Of a stretch of DNA of 40,218 nucleotides, positions 29,016 through 40,218 are shown in pieces (position 1 is the first letter of the stretch; each line of letters opens with the position of its first letter). Below the pieces are notes generated by a model. That model saw nothing but the letters and a program-made list of their open reading frames with translations. It was not told the DNA's origin and made no database searches. Source of the stretch: Ectothiorhodospiraceae bacterium (GTDB lineage Bacteria > Pseudomonadota > Gammaproteobacteria > Nitrococcales > Aquisalimonadaceae); contig SKGQ01000143.1 in NCBI GenBank assembly GCA_007117515.1, positions 1 through 40,218 on the forward strand, in the 5' to 3' direction. Both the position numbers and the translations under genes were made by a program.

Positions 29016-29025
29016 GTGCTATCCT
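29016..29025 (+). promoter_or_regulatory. Possible extended -10 promoter element for gyrA
   Basis: TGTGC-TATCCT with the -10 hexamer at 29020-29025; no good -35 seen. Confidence 0.35.
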
Positions 29026-29107
29026 CCCGAACTTTTCCAGGCAGCGCTGCGAGAAACCGCGAAGACGGTTACACGCGGCGTAATCAACGGCTATTCGGGA
29101 ATGCTTG

Positions 29108-31690
<2,583 letters not shown>

Positions 31691-31764
31691 TCCTGACTGA
31701 CCGGGGCGTCGCGGCGGCCCGGTCGCAAGTTCGAACCCCTTCGTTTATTCCGGGAGTGCAAGGC

Positions 31765-32841
31765 ATGGCACGTGTTCTTAATTTCAGTGCAGGTCCGGCG
31801 GCGTTGCCGGAACCGGTGTTGCAGCGCGCCGCAGAGGAGATGCTGGACTGGCACGGCAGCGGCATGTCGGTGATGGAAATGAGCCATCGTGGCAAGCAGT
31901 TCGTAGAGATTGCCAGCGGCGCCGAGCAGACCCTGCGTGAGCTGCTGCAGGTACCCGACAACTATCGCGTCCTGTTCCTGCAGGGTGGCGCCAGTGGCAT
32001 GTTCTCGGCGGCGCCGATGAACCTGCTGCGCGGCGCCTCGCGGGCGGACTACGTGAACACCGGTGCCTGGTCGAAAAAGGCCATCGCCGAAGCGAAAAAG
32101 TATTGCGACGTGAATGTGGCGGCGGCCAGCCCGCAGGGCGAACTGACCATTCCGGCGCAGGCCGGATGGCAGCTGTCCGATGACGCCGCCTACCTGCATT
32201 ACACGCCCAACGAGACCATCAGCGGCGTTGAATTCCATTGGGTCCCGCAGGTTGATGCGCCTTTGGTGGTGGACATGTCCTCCACCATCCTGTCGCGGCC
32301 GATCAACGTATCCGATTACGGTCTGATCTACGCCGGAGCTCAGAAGAACATCGGCCCGGCGGGCATCACCGTGGTCATCGTGCGCGACGATCTGATTGGT
32401 AATGCGCTGCCGCAGACGCCGGCGGTCTGGGACTTCAAGGCTCAGGCCGAGGCGGATTCCATGCTCAATACGCCGCCGACCTATGCCTGGTATATCGCTG
32501 GCCTGGTGTTCGAATGGATTCGGGACAATGGCGGCCTGCAGGCCATGGGCGAGCGCAATCGGCGCAAGGCGGACACGCTGTACCGGGCGATTGATACGTC
32601 CGACTTCTACCGCAACCCGGTGGATCCGGACTGCCGTTCTTGGATGAACGTGCCTTTCATCCTGGCCAATGCGGACCTGGACAAGACCTTCCTCAGCGAG
32701 GCGGCTGAGGCCGGGCTACACACTCTCGCCGGTCACCGTTCCGTTGGTGGCATGCGCGCCTCGATCTACAACGCGATGCCGCAGGACGGGGTCGATGCGC
32801 TGGTGTCCTTCATGCAGGATTTCGAGCGCCGGTACGGTTGA
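31765..32841 (+). CDS. serC: Phosphoserine aminotransferase
   Basis: MARVLNFSAGPAALPEPVLQRAAEEMLDWHGSGMSVMEMSHRGKQF; PLP lysine region YGLIYAGAQKNIGPAG. Confidence 0.98.
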   Translation: MARVLNFSAGPAALPEPVLQRAAEEMLDWHGSGMSVMEMSHRGKQFVEIASGAEQTLRELLQVPDNYRVLFLQGGASGMFSAAPMNLLRGASRADYVNTGAWSKKAIAEAKKYCDVNVAAASPQGELTIPAQAGWQLSDDAAYLHYTPNETISGVEFHWVPQVDAPLVVDMSSTILSRPINVSDYGLIYAGAQKNIGPAGITVVIVRDDLIGNALPQTPAVWDFKAQAEADSMLNTPPTYAWYIAGLVFEWIRDNGGLQAMGERNRRKADTLYRAIDTSDFYRNPVDPDCRSWMNVPFILANADLDKTFLSEAAEAGLHTLAGHRSVGGMRASIYNAMPQDGVDALVSFMQDFERRYG

Positions 32842-32858
32842 GTATTAAGGAGAACATG

Positions 32859-34028
32859 ATGTTCAAGATTCTGACCCTGAACAATATTTCTGCCAAGGGC
32901 CTGGACCGGCTGCCCCGCGACCGCTATGAAGTTGCCTCGGAAATCGGGCATCCCGACGCCATCATGCTGCGCTCCCATAAAATGCACGGCATGAAACTGC
33001 CGGAAACGGTGCTGGCAATCGGTCGTGCGGGTGCCGGTGTCAACAACATCCCGGTGGAGGAGTGCAGCGAGCAGGGTGTGGTCGTGTTCAATGCCCCCGG
33101 TGCCAATGCCAACGCAGTCAAGGAACTGGTGCTGGCAGGTCTGTTTCTGGGCATGCGGAACATCATCCAGGGCTGGGATTTCGCCCGCGGACTCGAGGGT
33201 GACGACGCAGAGATCAATCGCCAGGTGGAGGCGGGCAAGAAGCACTTTGTCGGTGGCGAACTGCCGGGCCGAACCCTCGGTGTGATCGGTCTGGGCGCCA
33301 TTGGGGTCAAGGTCGCCAATGCGGCCCGGGCCCTGGGCATGAACGTGGTGGGGTTTGATCCGGGCATCACCGTCAACCGTGCCTGGGAACTGGAATCCGG
33401 TGTCCGCCAGGCGCACAGCATCGAGGAAGTGGTCAGTCGTGCTGATGCAATCACCCTGCATGTGCCGTTCACCGACAGCACCGCGAACACGATCAATGCC
33501 GCACGGCTGAAGCTGATGCGTCCAGGCGGTGTGCTGCTGAATTTCTCGCGGGCCGGCATTGTCGACGATGCCGCCGTAATCGAGGCCCTGGATGCAGGCC
33601 ACCTCAGCGCCTACATCAACGACTTCCCAAGCAATCTGACCCGCCGGCATGGGCGCTGCGTAACCCTGCCGCACCTGGGGGCGTCCACGGTGGAGGCCGA
33701 AGAGAATTGCGCGGTGATGGTCGCTGAGCAGCTTCGGGATTACCTGGAGAACGGCAACATCAGCAATTCGGTGAATTTCCCGGCGATCAGCATGCCGCGC
33801 GGCGACAAGGGGGATCGGATTTCGGTAATCAATGCCAATGTGCCGAACATGCTCGGCCAGATCTCCACCACGCTCGCCAATGCCGGTCTGAACATCGACG
33901 ACATGTACAACAAGTCGCGCGGTGACGTGGCCTACACCCTGGTCGATGTGGAGGGCGCCATCGGTGATGCGGTCGTTGCCGAACTGGCAGCGATGGCGGG
34001 TGTGCTGCGGGTCCGCGTGATTCGTTGA
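32859..34028 (+). CDS. serA: D-3-phosphoglycerate dehydrogenase with C-terminal ACT domain
   Basis: IGRAGAGVNNIPVEECSEQGVVVFNAPGANANAVKELVLAGL; LGVIGLGAIGVKVANAARALGMNVVGFDP; C-terminal ACT-like NMLGQISTTLANAGLNIDDMYNKSRGDVAYTLVDVEG. Confidence 0.94.
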   Translation: MFKILTLNNISAKGLDRLPRDRYEVASEIGHPDAIMLRSHKMHGMKLPETVLAIGRAGAGVNNIPVEECSEQGVVVFNAPGANANAVKELVLAGLFLGMRNIIQGWDFARGLEGDDAEINRQVEAGKKHFVGGELPGRTLGVIGLGAIGVKVANAARALGMNVVGFDPGITVNRAWELESGVRQAHSIEEVVSRADAITLHVPFTDSTANTINAARLKLMRPGGVLLNFSRAGIVDDAAVIEALDAGHLSAYINDFPSNLTRRHGRCVTLPHLGASTVEAEENCAVMVAEQLRDYLENGNISNSVNFPAISMPRGDKGDRISVINANVPNMLGQISTTLANAGLNIDDMYNKSRGDVAYTLVDVEGAIGDAVVAELAAMAGVLRVRVIR

Positions 34029-34086
34029 TGGACGTGGTTCGCCGGGGCATGATGCCGGGCACGGTGGGGGGCCGGAGAGCAACAGC

Positions 34087-35172
34087 ATGGTAGACAAGGA
34101 CAAGCTCAGGGACGTGCGTGCCCGGATCGATGCGCTGGACAGCGAGATCCTGCGCCTGGTCAGTGAGCGCGGACGGCTGGCTGGCGAAGTGGCGCGGATA
34201 AAGCGCGAGGCCGGCGAGACCTGCGATTTCTATCGTCCCGAGCGCGAGCAGCAGATCCTGCGCCGCATGCTGCAGGAGAACCCTGGGCCTCTGCCGGACG
34301 ATGCCATCAGTCGGCTGTACCGCGAGATCATGTCTGCCTGTCTGGCCCTGCAGATGCCGTTAACCGTGGCCTACCTCGGTCCGGAGGGGACATTCACCCA
34401 GGCGGCGGCCCTGACCCAGTTTGGTCATGACGCCAGGCTGCGACCGGCCAGTTCCATCGACGCCATTTTCCGGGCCGTGGAGTCTGGCGAGATGCACTAC
34501 GGCGTGGTGCCGGTGGAGAATTCCACCGAGGGTGTGGTGAACCACACACTGGACTGCTTCATGAGTTCGCCGCTGCAGATCGTCGGTGAAGTCGAACTGC
34601 GCATCCAGCACAATCTGGTCAGCCGCGAGACAGATATCGCCGCCGTGCGCCGCGTGTACTCGCATCAGCAGGGGCTGGCCCAATGCCGTGGCTGGCTCGA
34701 TGGCCATCTGCGGGATATCGAACGAATCACGGTCAGCAGCACCGCCGAGGCGGCCCGGCTGGCCACCGCCGAACCCGGTTCCGCCGCCATTGCCAGCAGT
34801 GCCGCGGCCGAGATGTACGGCCTGCGGCCCCTCGCAGAGAGCATCGAGGACATCTCCGGCAACACCACCCGGTTTCTGGTCATCGGTCAGCAATCACCGC
34901 CGCCCACCGGCGACGACAAGACCTCGCTGCTGATCTCGCGTAACGACCAGCCGGGTGGTCTCTGTCGGTTGCTCGAACCGCTGGGTCGTCACGGCATCAA
35001 CATGACCCGGCTGGATGCGCGGCCGTCCCGTCAGGGTGTCTGGGAATACGCATTTTTCATCGATTTTCTCGGCCATGCCGAGGAATCGCCGGTCCGGGAG
35101 GCCCTGCAGGAGATGCGCGAGGAGTCTTCGCTGCTGCGTGTGCTGGGTTCCTACCCCCGGGTCGCGCGGTAG
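34087..35172 (+). CDS. pheA: Bifunctional chorismate mutase/prephenate dehydratase (P-protein)
   Basis: AroQ domain LRDVRARIDALDSEILRLVSERGRLAGEVARIK; PDT YLGPEGTFTQAAAL...VVPVENSTEGVVNHTLDCF; ACT domain. Confidence 0.97.
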   Translation: MVDKDKLRDVRARIDALDSEILRLVSERGRLAGEVARIKREAGETCDFYRPEREQQILRRMLQENPGPLPDDAISRLYREIMSACLALQMPLTVAYLGPEGTFTQAAALTQFGHDARLRPASSIDAIFRAVESGEMHYGVVPVENSTEGVVNHTLDCFMSSPLQIVGEVELRIQHNLVSRETDIAAVRRVYSHQQGLAQCRGWLDGHLRDIERITVSSTAEAARLATAEPGSAAIASSAAAEMYGLRPLAESIEDISGNTTRFLVIGQQSPPPTGDDKTSLLISRNDQPGGLCRLLEPLGRHGINMTRLDARPSRQGVWEYAFFIDFLGHAEESPVREALQEMREESSLLRVLGSYPRVAR

Positions 35173-35238
35173 GGAAATGCTGAGTTATTCCCACGCCTGC
35201 GTTGGAGTCCGCATTTTATCCTAGGGAGCAGAGCAACC

Positions 35239-36369
35239 ATGTTGGACCGAACCGTCGATTTCACTGAGCTTGCCGTGGCCGGGGTCCGTGCACTGCAGCC
35301 CTACCAGCCGGGCAAGCCGGAATCTGACCTGAAACGGGAATACGGCCTCGATGACGTCATCAAGCTGGCGTCCAATGAGAATCCCATGGGTCCTGGTGCG
35401 CGGGCCGTTGAGGCCGCCAGCGCTGAGCTGGGCGGCGCCCATCGTTATCCGGATGGCGCCGCTTTCGTCCTGCGCCATGCCCTGGCCAAGCAGCATGGGG
35501 TCGATCCGCTGCAGGTGACCCTGGGCAACGGCTCCAATGATGTGCTGTCGCTGGTCGCCAACGCCTTCCTGGAACCGGGCCGCGAGGCGGTGTTTTCGGC
35601 GCATGCGTTTGCTGTCTACCCCATCGTTACCCAGGCCGCTGGCGCCAGCGCCGTAGTGGTGCCAGCCAATGATGCCAGTCATCCGATGCCCTTTGGCCAT
35701 GATCTGGCGGCGATGGCGGCGGCCGTGACCGAGCGCACGCGCGTTGTTTTCGTCGCCAATCCGAACAACCCTACGGGCACCTGGCTGCAGGCGGAACCAT
35801 TGCGTGCGTTTCTGGAGGGCTTGGCGCCAGAGGTGATTGCGGTGGTCGACGAAGCCTATTTCGAATACGCCGATGATCCCGAGTATCCGGACGCCTCGCG
35901 CTGGCTGCAGGACTTCCCGAACCTGGTGGTGACCCGCACGTTTTCCAAGGCCCATGGCCTGGCCGCATTCCGGGTTGGTTACGGGCTGTCGCATCCAGCA
36001 GTGGCCGATCTGCTGAATCGCGTGCGGCAGCCGTTCAATGTCAGCAGTGTGGCGCAGGCGGCGGCGCTGGCCTCGCTGGGCGATCAGGACTACATCGCCC
36101 AGTCCGTCGCCCTGAACCGTGAACAGCGGGACTGGCTGTGCCATGAATTGCAGGCCCTCGGCCTGCAGGTCCTGCCGTCGGCAGGCAATTTCCTGTGTTT
36201 TCGCGTCGGTGAGCAGGCGGACGCGGTTTACGAGGGTCTGTTGCGGCGCGGTGTGATCCTGCGCCCGGTGGCAAATTACGCCTTGCCCGGTTTTCTGCGG
36301 GTCACGGTGGGTCTGCCGGCCGAGAATGCGCGCTTTGTCGAGGCCCTGAAGTCGGAGTTGCAGGCTTGA
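35239..36369 (+). CDS. hisC: Histidinol-phosphate aminotransferase
   Basis: IKLASNENPMGPGARAVEAA; LGNGSNDVLSLVANAFL; FVANPNNPTGTWL; TRTFSKAHGLAAFRVGYG. Confidence 0.95.
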   Translation: MLDRTVDFTELAVAGVRALQPYQPGKPESDLKREYGLDDVIKLASNENPMGPGARAVEAASAELGGAHRYPDGAAFVLRHALAKQHGVDPLQVTLGNGSNDVLSLVANAFLEPGREAVFSAHAFAVYPIVTQAAGASAVVVPANDASHPMPFGHDLAAMAAAVTERTRVVFVANPNNPTGTWLQAEPLRAFLEGLAPEVIAVVDEAYFEYADDPEYPDASRWLQDFPNLVVTRTFSKAHGLAAFRVGYGLSHPAVADLLNRVRQPFNVSSVAQAAALASLGDQDYIAQSVALNREQRDWLCHELQALGLQVLPSAGNFLCFRVGEQADAVYEGLLRRGVILRPVANYALPGFLRVTVGLPAENARFVEALKSELQA

Positions 36370-37253
36370 TTGCCCCTGTGGCACCCCTTCGACGCCTCTG
36401 CATCATCGGCGTCGGTCTGATTGGCGGTTCGCTGGCGCGGGCGCTGCGGCAGGCCGGTCAGGTGGACGAGGTGATTGGCTGCGGGCGCGGCCTGGCGAAC
36501 CTGGAACGGGCGGTGGAACTTGGTGTCATCGACCGCTTCGAGACCGATCCGGCGCAGGCCGTGGTCGGCGCGACCATGGTGCTGTTGGCGGTTCCCCTCG
36601 GTGCCATGGAGCAGATCATGGCGGCGATTGCGCCTGCCCTTGAGCCGGAATGCATCGTGACCGATGGCGGCAGCGCCAAGGCCAGCGTCGAGTACGCGGC
36701 GCGGTCGCAGCTGGGGTCAGCGTTGCCGCGTTTCGTGCCCGGCCATCCGATTGCCGGCACCGAGAACAGCGGAGTCGAGGCCTCCTTTCCGGATCTCTAC
36801 CGGGGTCGAAAAGTCATTCTGACCCCGCTGGAAGAGACTGATCCCGAGGCCCTGGCCTCGGTGCGGACCATGTGGGAGGCCTGCGGAGCCCGGGTGTCCT
36901 GCATGAGCGTGGCGCATCACGACGAAGTGCTGGCGGCCACCTCACATATGCCCCATGTGCTGGCCTTCGCCCTGGTCGATACGCTGTCGCGCTGGGGCGA
37001 TCGTGACGAGATTTTCGCCTACGCCGCCGGCGGCTTTCGGGATTTCACCCGAATCGCCTCCAGTGACCCGCTGATGTGGCGCGATATCTGTCTCGCCAAT
37101 CACGAGTCGGTGGTGGCGGCGCTGGAACGCTATACCGACGATCTGATGCGGATGACCGAGGCGGTGCGGCAACGGGACGGAGATGCGCTGGAGCATGCGT
37201 TCCGCAATGCCCGCGACGCGCGGGAGCGTTTCCTGGCCATGCTGGAAATCTGA
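36366..37253 (+). CDS. tyrA: Prephenate/arogenate dehydrogenase
   Basis: RLCIIGVGLIGGSLARALRQAG; FVPGHPIAGTENSGVEAS; SHMPHVLAFALVDTL. TTG start overlaps the hisC stop. Confidence 0.94.
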   Translation: MIAPVAPLRRLCIIGVGLIGGSLARALRQAGQVDEVIGCGRGLANLERAVELGVIDRFETDPAQAVVGATMVLLAVPLGAMEQIMAAIAPALEPECIVTDGGSAKASVEYAARSQLGSALPRFVPGHPIAGTENSGVEASFPDLYRGRKVILTPLEETDPEALASVRTMWEACGARVSCMSVAHHDEVLAATSHMPHVLAFALVDTLSRWGDRDEIFAYAAGGFRDFTRIASSDPLMWRDICLANHESVVAALERYTDDLMRMTEAVRQRDGDALEHAFRNARDARERFLAMLEI

Positions 37254-37260
37254 AGGAGAT

Positions 37261-38592
37261 ATGGTGACTCAGGCAGTCATGGATGAGCGGAATTTCGTGA
37301 TCGGACCCGGTGGCATGCTGCACGGTCGCCTGAGGGTGCCCGGCGATAAATCGATCTCCCACCGCGCGATCATGCTGGGCTCGCTGGCGGAGGGCGAGAC
37401 CCGGGTCAGCGGCTTTCTGGAAGGTGCCGATGCGCTCGCCACCCTGGCCAGCTTTCGCGCCATGGGCGTCTCCATTTCCGAGCCCGATCATGGTCGCCTT
37501 CGGGTCAGTGGAGTTGGCCTGCATGGCCTGCGACAGCCCTCGGCACCGCTGTATCTGGGTAATTCGGGTACCTCGATGCGGCTGCTGTGCGGCCTGCTGG
37601 CCGGACAGCCATTCGAATCGGTGCTCGAGGGCGATGCGTCACTCTCGCGGCGGCCGATGAAACGCGTCACCGAGCCGTTGGCGAAGATGGGGGCGCAGAT
37701 TGACACGGCGGAGGGTGGAACCGCGCCATTGACCATCCGCGGCGGGCACCCCTTAACCGGCTTCCGCTATGACATGCCCGTTGCCAGTGCGCAGGTGAAA
37801 TCCTGCCTGCTGCTGGCCGGCCTGTTCGCCGAGGGCGAGACCTGGGTGCGCGAGCCGGCGCCAACCCGCGACCACACCGAACGCATGCTCGAGGGTTTCG
37901 GTTATCCGGTACTGCGCGACCAGGGCTGGGTTGGTGTTGCCGGCGGCGGTTGCTTGCGCGGTGGCGATATCGACGTGCCGGCGGACATCTCCTCGGCCAC
38001 CTTCTTCCTGCTCGGTGCCAGCATCGCGGCAGGTTCCGAAGTGGTGCTTGAGCATGTGGGCATCAACCCGACCCGGACCGGCGTCATCGATATCCTCAGC
38101 CTGATGGGGGCAGACATCGAACTGCGGCACCGACGCGAGGTTGGCGGTGAGCCGGTCGCCGATATCAGGGTTCGGGCCGCGCAGTTACACGGCATCAGGA
38201 TTCCCGAGCATCTGGTGCCATTGGCCATTGACGAGTTTCCGGCCATTTTCGTTGCCGCCGCCTGCGCCAGGGGTACCACGGTCCTGACCGGTGCAGAGGA
38301 ACTGCGGGTCAAGGAAAGTGACCGTATCGCGGTGATGGCGGAGGGCCTGCAGGCCCTGGGAATCGATGCCCAACCGACGCCGGACGGCATGGTGATCACC
38401 GGTGGTGCACTGGCTGGCGGCTGGGTCGACAGCCATGGTGATCACCGCATCGCCATGTGTTTCGCCATGGCTGGACTGTGCGCCAGTGGGCGCATCGAGA
38501 TTGCCCGTTGCGCGAATGTGGAAACCTCGTTTCCCGGCTTTGCCGAACTGGCCGCGGCACATGGTCTGGCGATTCGTGCGGAGCGCGCCTGA
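37261..38592 (+). CDS. aroA: 3-phosphoshikimate 1-carboxyvinyltransferase (EPSP synthase)
   Basis: [83 protein letters not shown]. Confidence 0.98.
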   Translation: MVTQAVMDERNFVIGPGGMLHGRLRVPGDKSISHRAIMLGSLAEGETRVSGFLEGADALATLASFRAMGVSISEPDHGRLRVSGVGLHGLRQPSAPLYLGNSGTSMRLLCGLLAGQPFESVLEGDASLSRRPMKRVTEPLAKMGAQIDTAEGGTAPLTIRGGHPLTGFRYDMPVASAQVKSCLLLAGLFAEGETWVREPAPTRDHTERMLEGFGYPVLRDQGWVGVAGGGCLRGGDIDVPADISSATFFLLGASIAAGSEVVLEHVGINPTRTGVIDILSLMGADIELRHRREVGGEPVADIRVRAAQLHGIRIPEHLVPLAIDEFPAIFVAAACARGTTVLTGAEELRVKESDRIAVMAEGLQALGIDAQPTPDGMVITGGALAGGWVDSHGDHRIAMCFAMAGLCASGRIEIARCANVETSFPGFAELAAAHGLAIRAERA

Positions 38593-39296
38593 TGGGAGAC
38601 TCCAGCGTTCCCGTGCTCGCGGTGGATGGCCCCGGTGGATCCGGCAAGGGCACGGTCTGTCGACTGCTTGCCCGGGAACTGGGGTGGCACTTGCTGGACA
38701 GCGGCGCGATTTACCGGGCAACGGCGATCGCTGCCGCCCGGCGTGGGATCGATGCCGGCGACGGCGCCGCGCTGACTCCGGTAGCGGCGGCTCTGGATCT
38801 TGTTTTCGATGCGCAGGCGGATCCCGAATCCGATGTCATCGTGCGCCTGGACGGCGTCGATGTCACCGCCGAACTACGGCAGGAGACCACCGGCGAACAG
38901 GCATCCAGGCTTGCTGCCATCCCCGAGGTCCGCGCTGCCTTGTTGCAGCGGCAGCGGGATTTTCGCCAGGAGCCCGGCCTGGTGGCTGACGGTCGCGATA
39001 TGGGGACCGTTGTGTTTCCTGATGCCGCGCTCAAGGTATTCCTGACGGCGAGTGCCGAGGAACGTGCCCGGAGACGTCATAAACAGTTGAAGGAACAGGG
39101 GGTCAGTGGTAGCCTCACTGCCCTTTTAGAGGAGATCACTGCGCGCGATGCCCGCGATCAGGGGCGTGCAGTGGCTCCACTTGTTCCGGCTCAGGATGCA
39201 GTGGTGATTGATACTACTGGCCTGACCGTGAACCAGGTGTTGGAGAGACTTCGTGAGTTGCTCAGCCACTACGGGTCTGCTTCGACGACGCAGTGA
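38592..39296 (+). CDS. cmk: Cytidylate kinase
   Basis: [76 protein letters not shown]. Confidence 0.97.
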   Translation: MGDSSVPVLAVDGPGGSGKGTVCRLLARELGWHLLDSGAIYRATAIAAARRGIDAGDGAALTPVAAALDLVFDAQADPESDVIVRLDGVDVTAELRQETTGEQASRLAAIPEVRAALLQRQRDFRQEPGLVADGRDMGTVVFPDAALKVFLTASAEERARRRHKQLKEQGVSGSLTALLEEITARDARDQGRAVAPLVPAQDAVVIDTTGLTVNQVLERLRELLSHYGSASTTQ

Positions 39297-39335
39297 CCAG
39301 GTATCGGAGTGATCGGGACCCGGTCCACGTGGCAT

Positions 39336-39359
39336 GCCGGCCCGCCTTCGCGGGGCGGC
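39336..39359 (+). terminator. GC-rich hairpin in the cmk-rpsA gap (terminator-like or rpsA leader structure)
   Basis: GCCGGCCCGC-CTTC-GCGGGGCGGC, 10-bp stem with one G-G mismatch, followed by CTTGCTGTTTGTTTC. Confidence 0.45.
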
Positions 39360-39427
39360 CTTGCTGTTTGTTTCAACCATCAACCACCGATAGCGGCATT
39401 CCGCTGCTGTCCAGGAACGATTGACCC

Positions 39428-40218
39428 ATGAGCGAAAGCTTTGCAGAACTTTTTGAACAGAGCCTGGCCCAGACCGATATGCGTCCCGGCTCCATTGTCA
39501 TCGGCCACGTCGTCGCCATTCAGGGTGACCATGTGGTGGTCAACGCCGGTCTGAAATCCGAGGCGGTCATTCCCGTCAACGAATTCTACGGAGACTCCGG
39601 AGAGCTGGAAGTCGCCGTCGGTGACGACGTGGAGGTTGCGCTCGACGCGGTCGAGGACGGCTTCGGCGAGACCCGCCTGTCTCGTGAAAAGGCCAAACGC
39701 GCGCACGCCTGGAAGTTCCTGGAAAAAGCCTACGAGGCCAGCGACACTGTCACCGGGATCATCAGCGGCAAGGTCAAGGGCGGTTTCACCGTCGACCTCA
39801 AGCACATCCGGGCCTTTCTCCCGGGTTCGCTGGTGGATATCCGGCCGGTGCGTGACACCACGTACCTGGAAGGGCGCGATCTCGAGTTCAAGGTCATCAA
39901 GCTGGACGAGCGTCGCAACAACGTCGTCGTGTCCCGCCGCGCGGTGGTTGAAGAAGAATACAGTGCCGAGCGCGAGGCCCTGCTGGAGCGTCTGCAGGAA
40001 GGTCAGCAGCTCAAGGGCATTGTCAAGAATCTCACCGATTACGGTGCCTTCGTCGATCTCGGTGGCATCGACGGTCTGCTGCACATCACCGACATGGCCT
40101 GGCGCCGCGTCAAGCATCCGTCCGAAGTTGTGGAAGTCGGCCAGGAAATCGAGGTCAAGGTGCTCAAGTTCGACCGCGAGCGCAATCGCGTGTCGCTGGG
40201 GCTGAAGCAGCTGGGTGA
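39428..40218 (+). CDS. rpsA: 30S ribosomal protein S1, N-terminal part; runs off the right edge
   Basis: [54 protein letters not shown]1 repeats including [37 protein letters not shown]. Confidence 0.98.
   Translation, partial: MSESFAELFEQSLAQTDMRPGSIVIGHVVAIQGDHVVVNAGLKSEAVIPVNEFYGDSGELEVAVGDDVEVALDAVEDGFGETRLSREKAKRAHAWKFLEKAYEASDTVTGIISGKVKGGFTVDLKHIRAFLPGSLVDIRPVRDTTYLEGRDLEFKVIKLDERRNNVVVSRRAVVEEEYSAEREALLERLQEGQQLKGIVKNLTDYGAFVDLGGIDGLLHITDMAWRRVKHPSEVVEVGQEIEVKVLKFDRERNRVSLGLKQLG

Noticed and set aside
31725-31742. GCAAGTTCGAACCCCTT resembling a tRNA T-arm
   Set aside because: No acceptor, D or anticodon arms and no CCA end nearby; GTTCGAAC is just a short palindrome.

Overview
The window is a high-GC gammaproteobacterial chromosome segment made mostly of conserved core genes. 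Left to right it holds: partial acs (-), an NtrC-type response regulator (-), an SLC5/PAS/histidine kinase (-) preceded by a small 2-TM protein (-), gluQ (-), smc, zipA, ligA, a parvulin lipoprotein (-), bolA-like and yciI-like genes (-), a Sua5/YciO-like gene, trpS, scpA, scpB, rluB, an EndoIII/MagIII-like glycosylase, a Ycf46 N-terminal-like protein (-), a YciK-like SDR (-), a squalene/phytoene-synthase-like protein (-), rmuC, gph, ubiG, mtaD (all -), mtnA, a DUF3301-like gene, a cyclophilin, gyrA, serC, serA, pheA, hisC, tyrA, aroA, cmk and partial rpsA. I see no tRNA, rRNA, CRISPR array, transposon or prophage. The strongest candidate for something under-described is the left end. A CrbS-like transporter/kinase is paired with a GAFTGA-bearing sigma54 activator rather than the LuxR/NarL-type CrbR of the known acetate switch, and sits directly upstream of acs. 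The RR-acs gap carries a correctly spaced -24/-12 motif (CGGCATGGGGATTGCT), candidate upstream activator palindromes, and a perfect 10-bp stem starting at the predicted +1. Secondary candidates are a YciK-like SDR lacking all three catalytic residues, next to a prenyl-synthase-like protein lacking its Asp-rich motifs, and a standalone Ycf46-like N-terminal domain. All family calls come from reading the translations; no database search was run.
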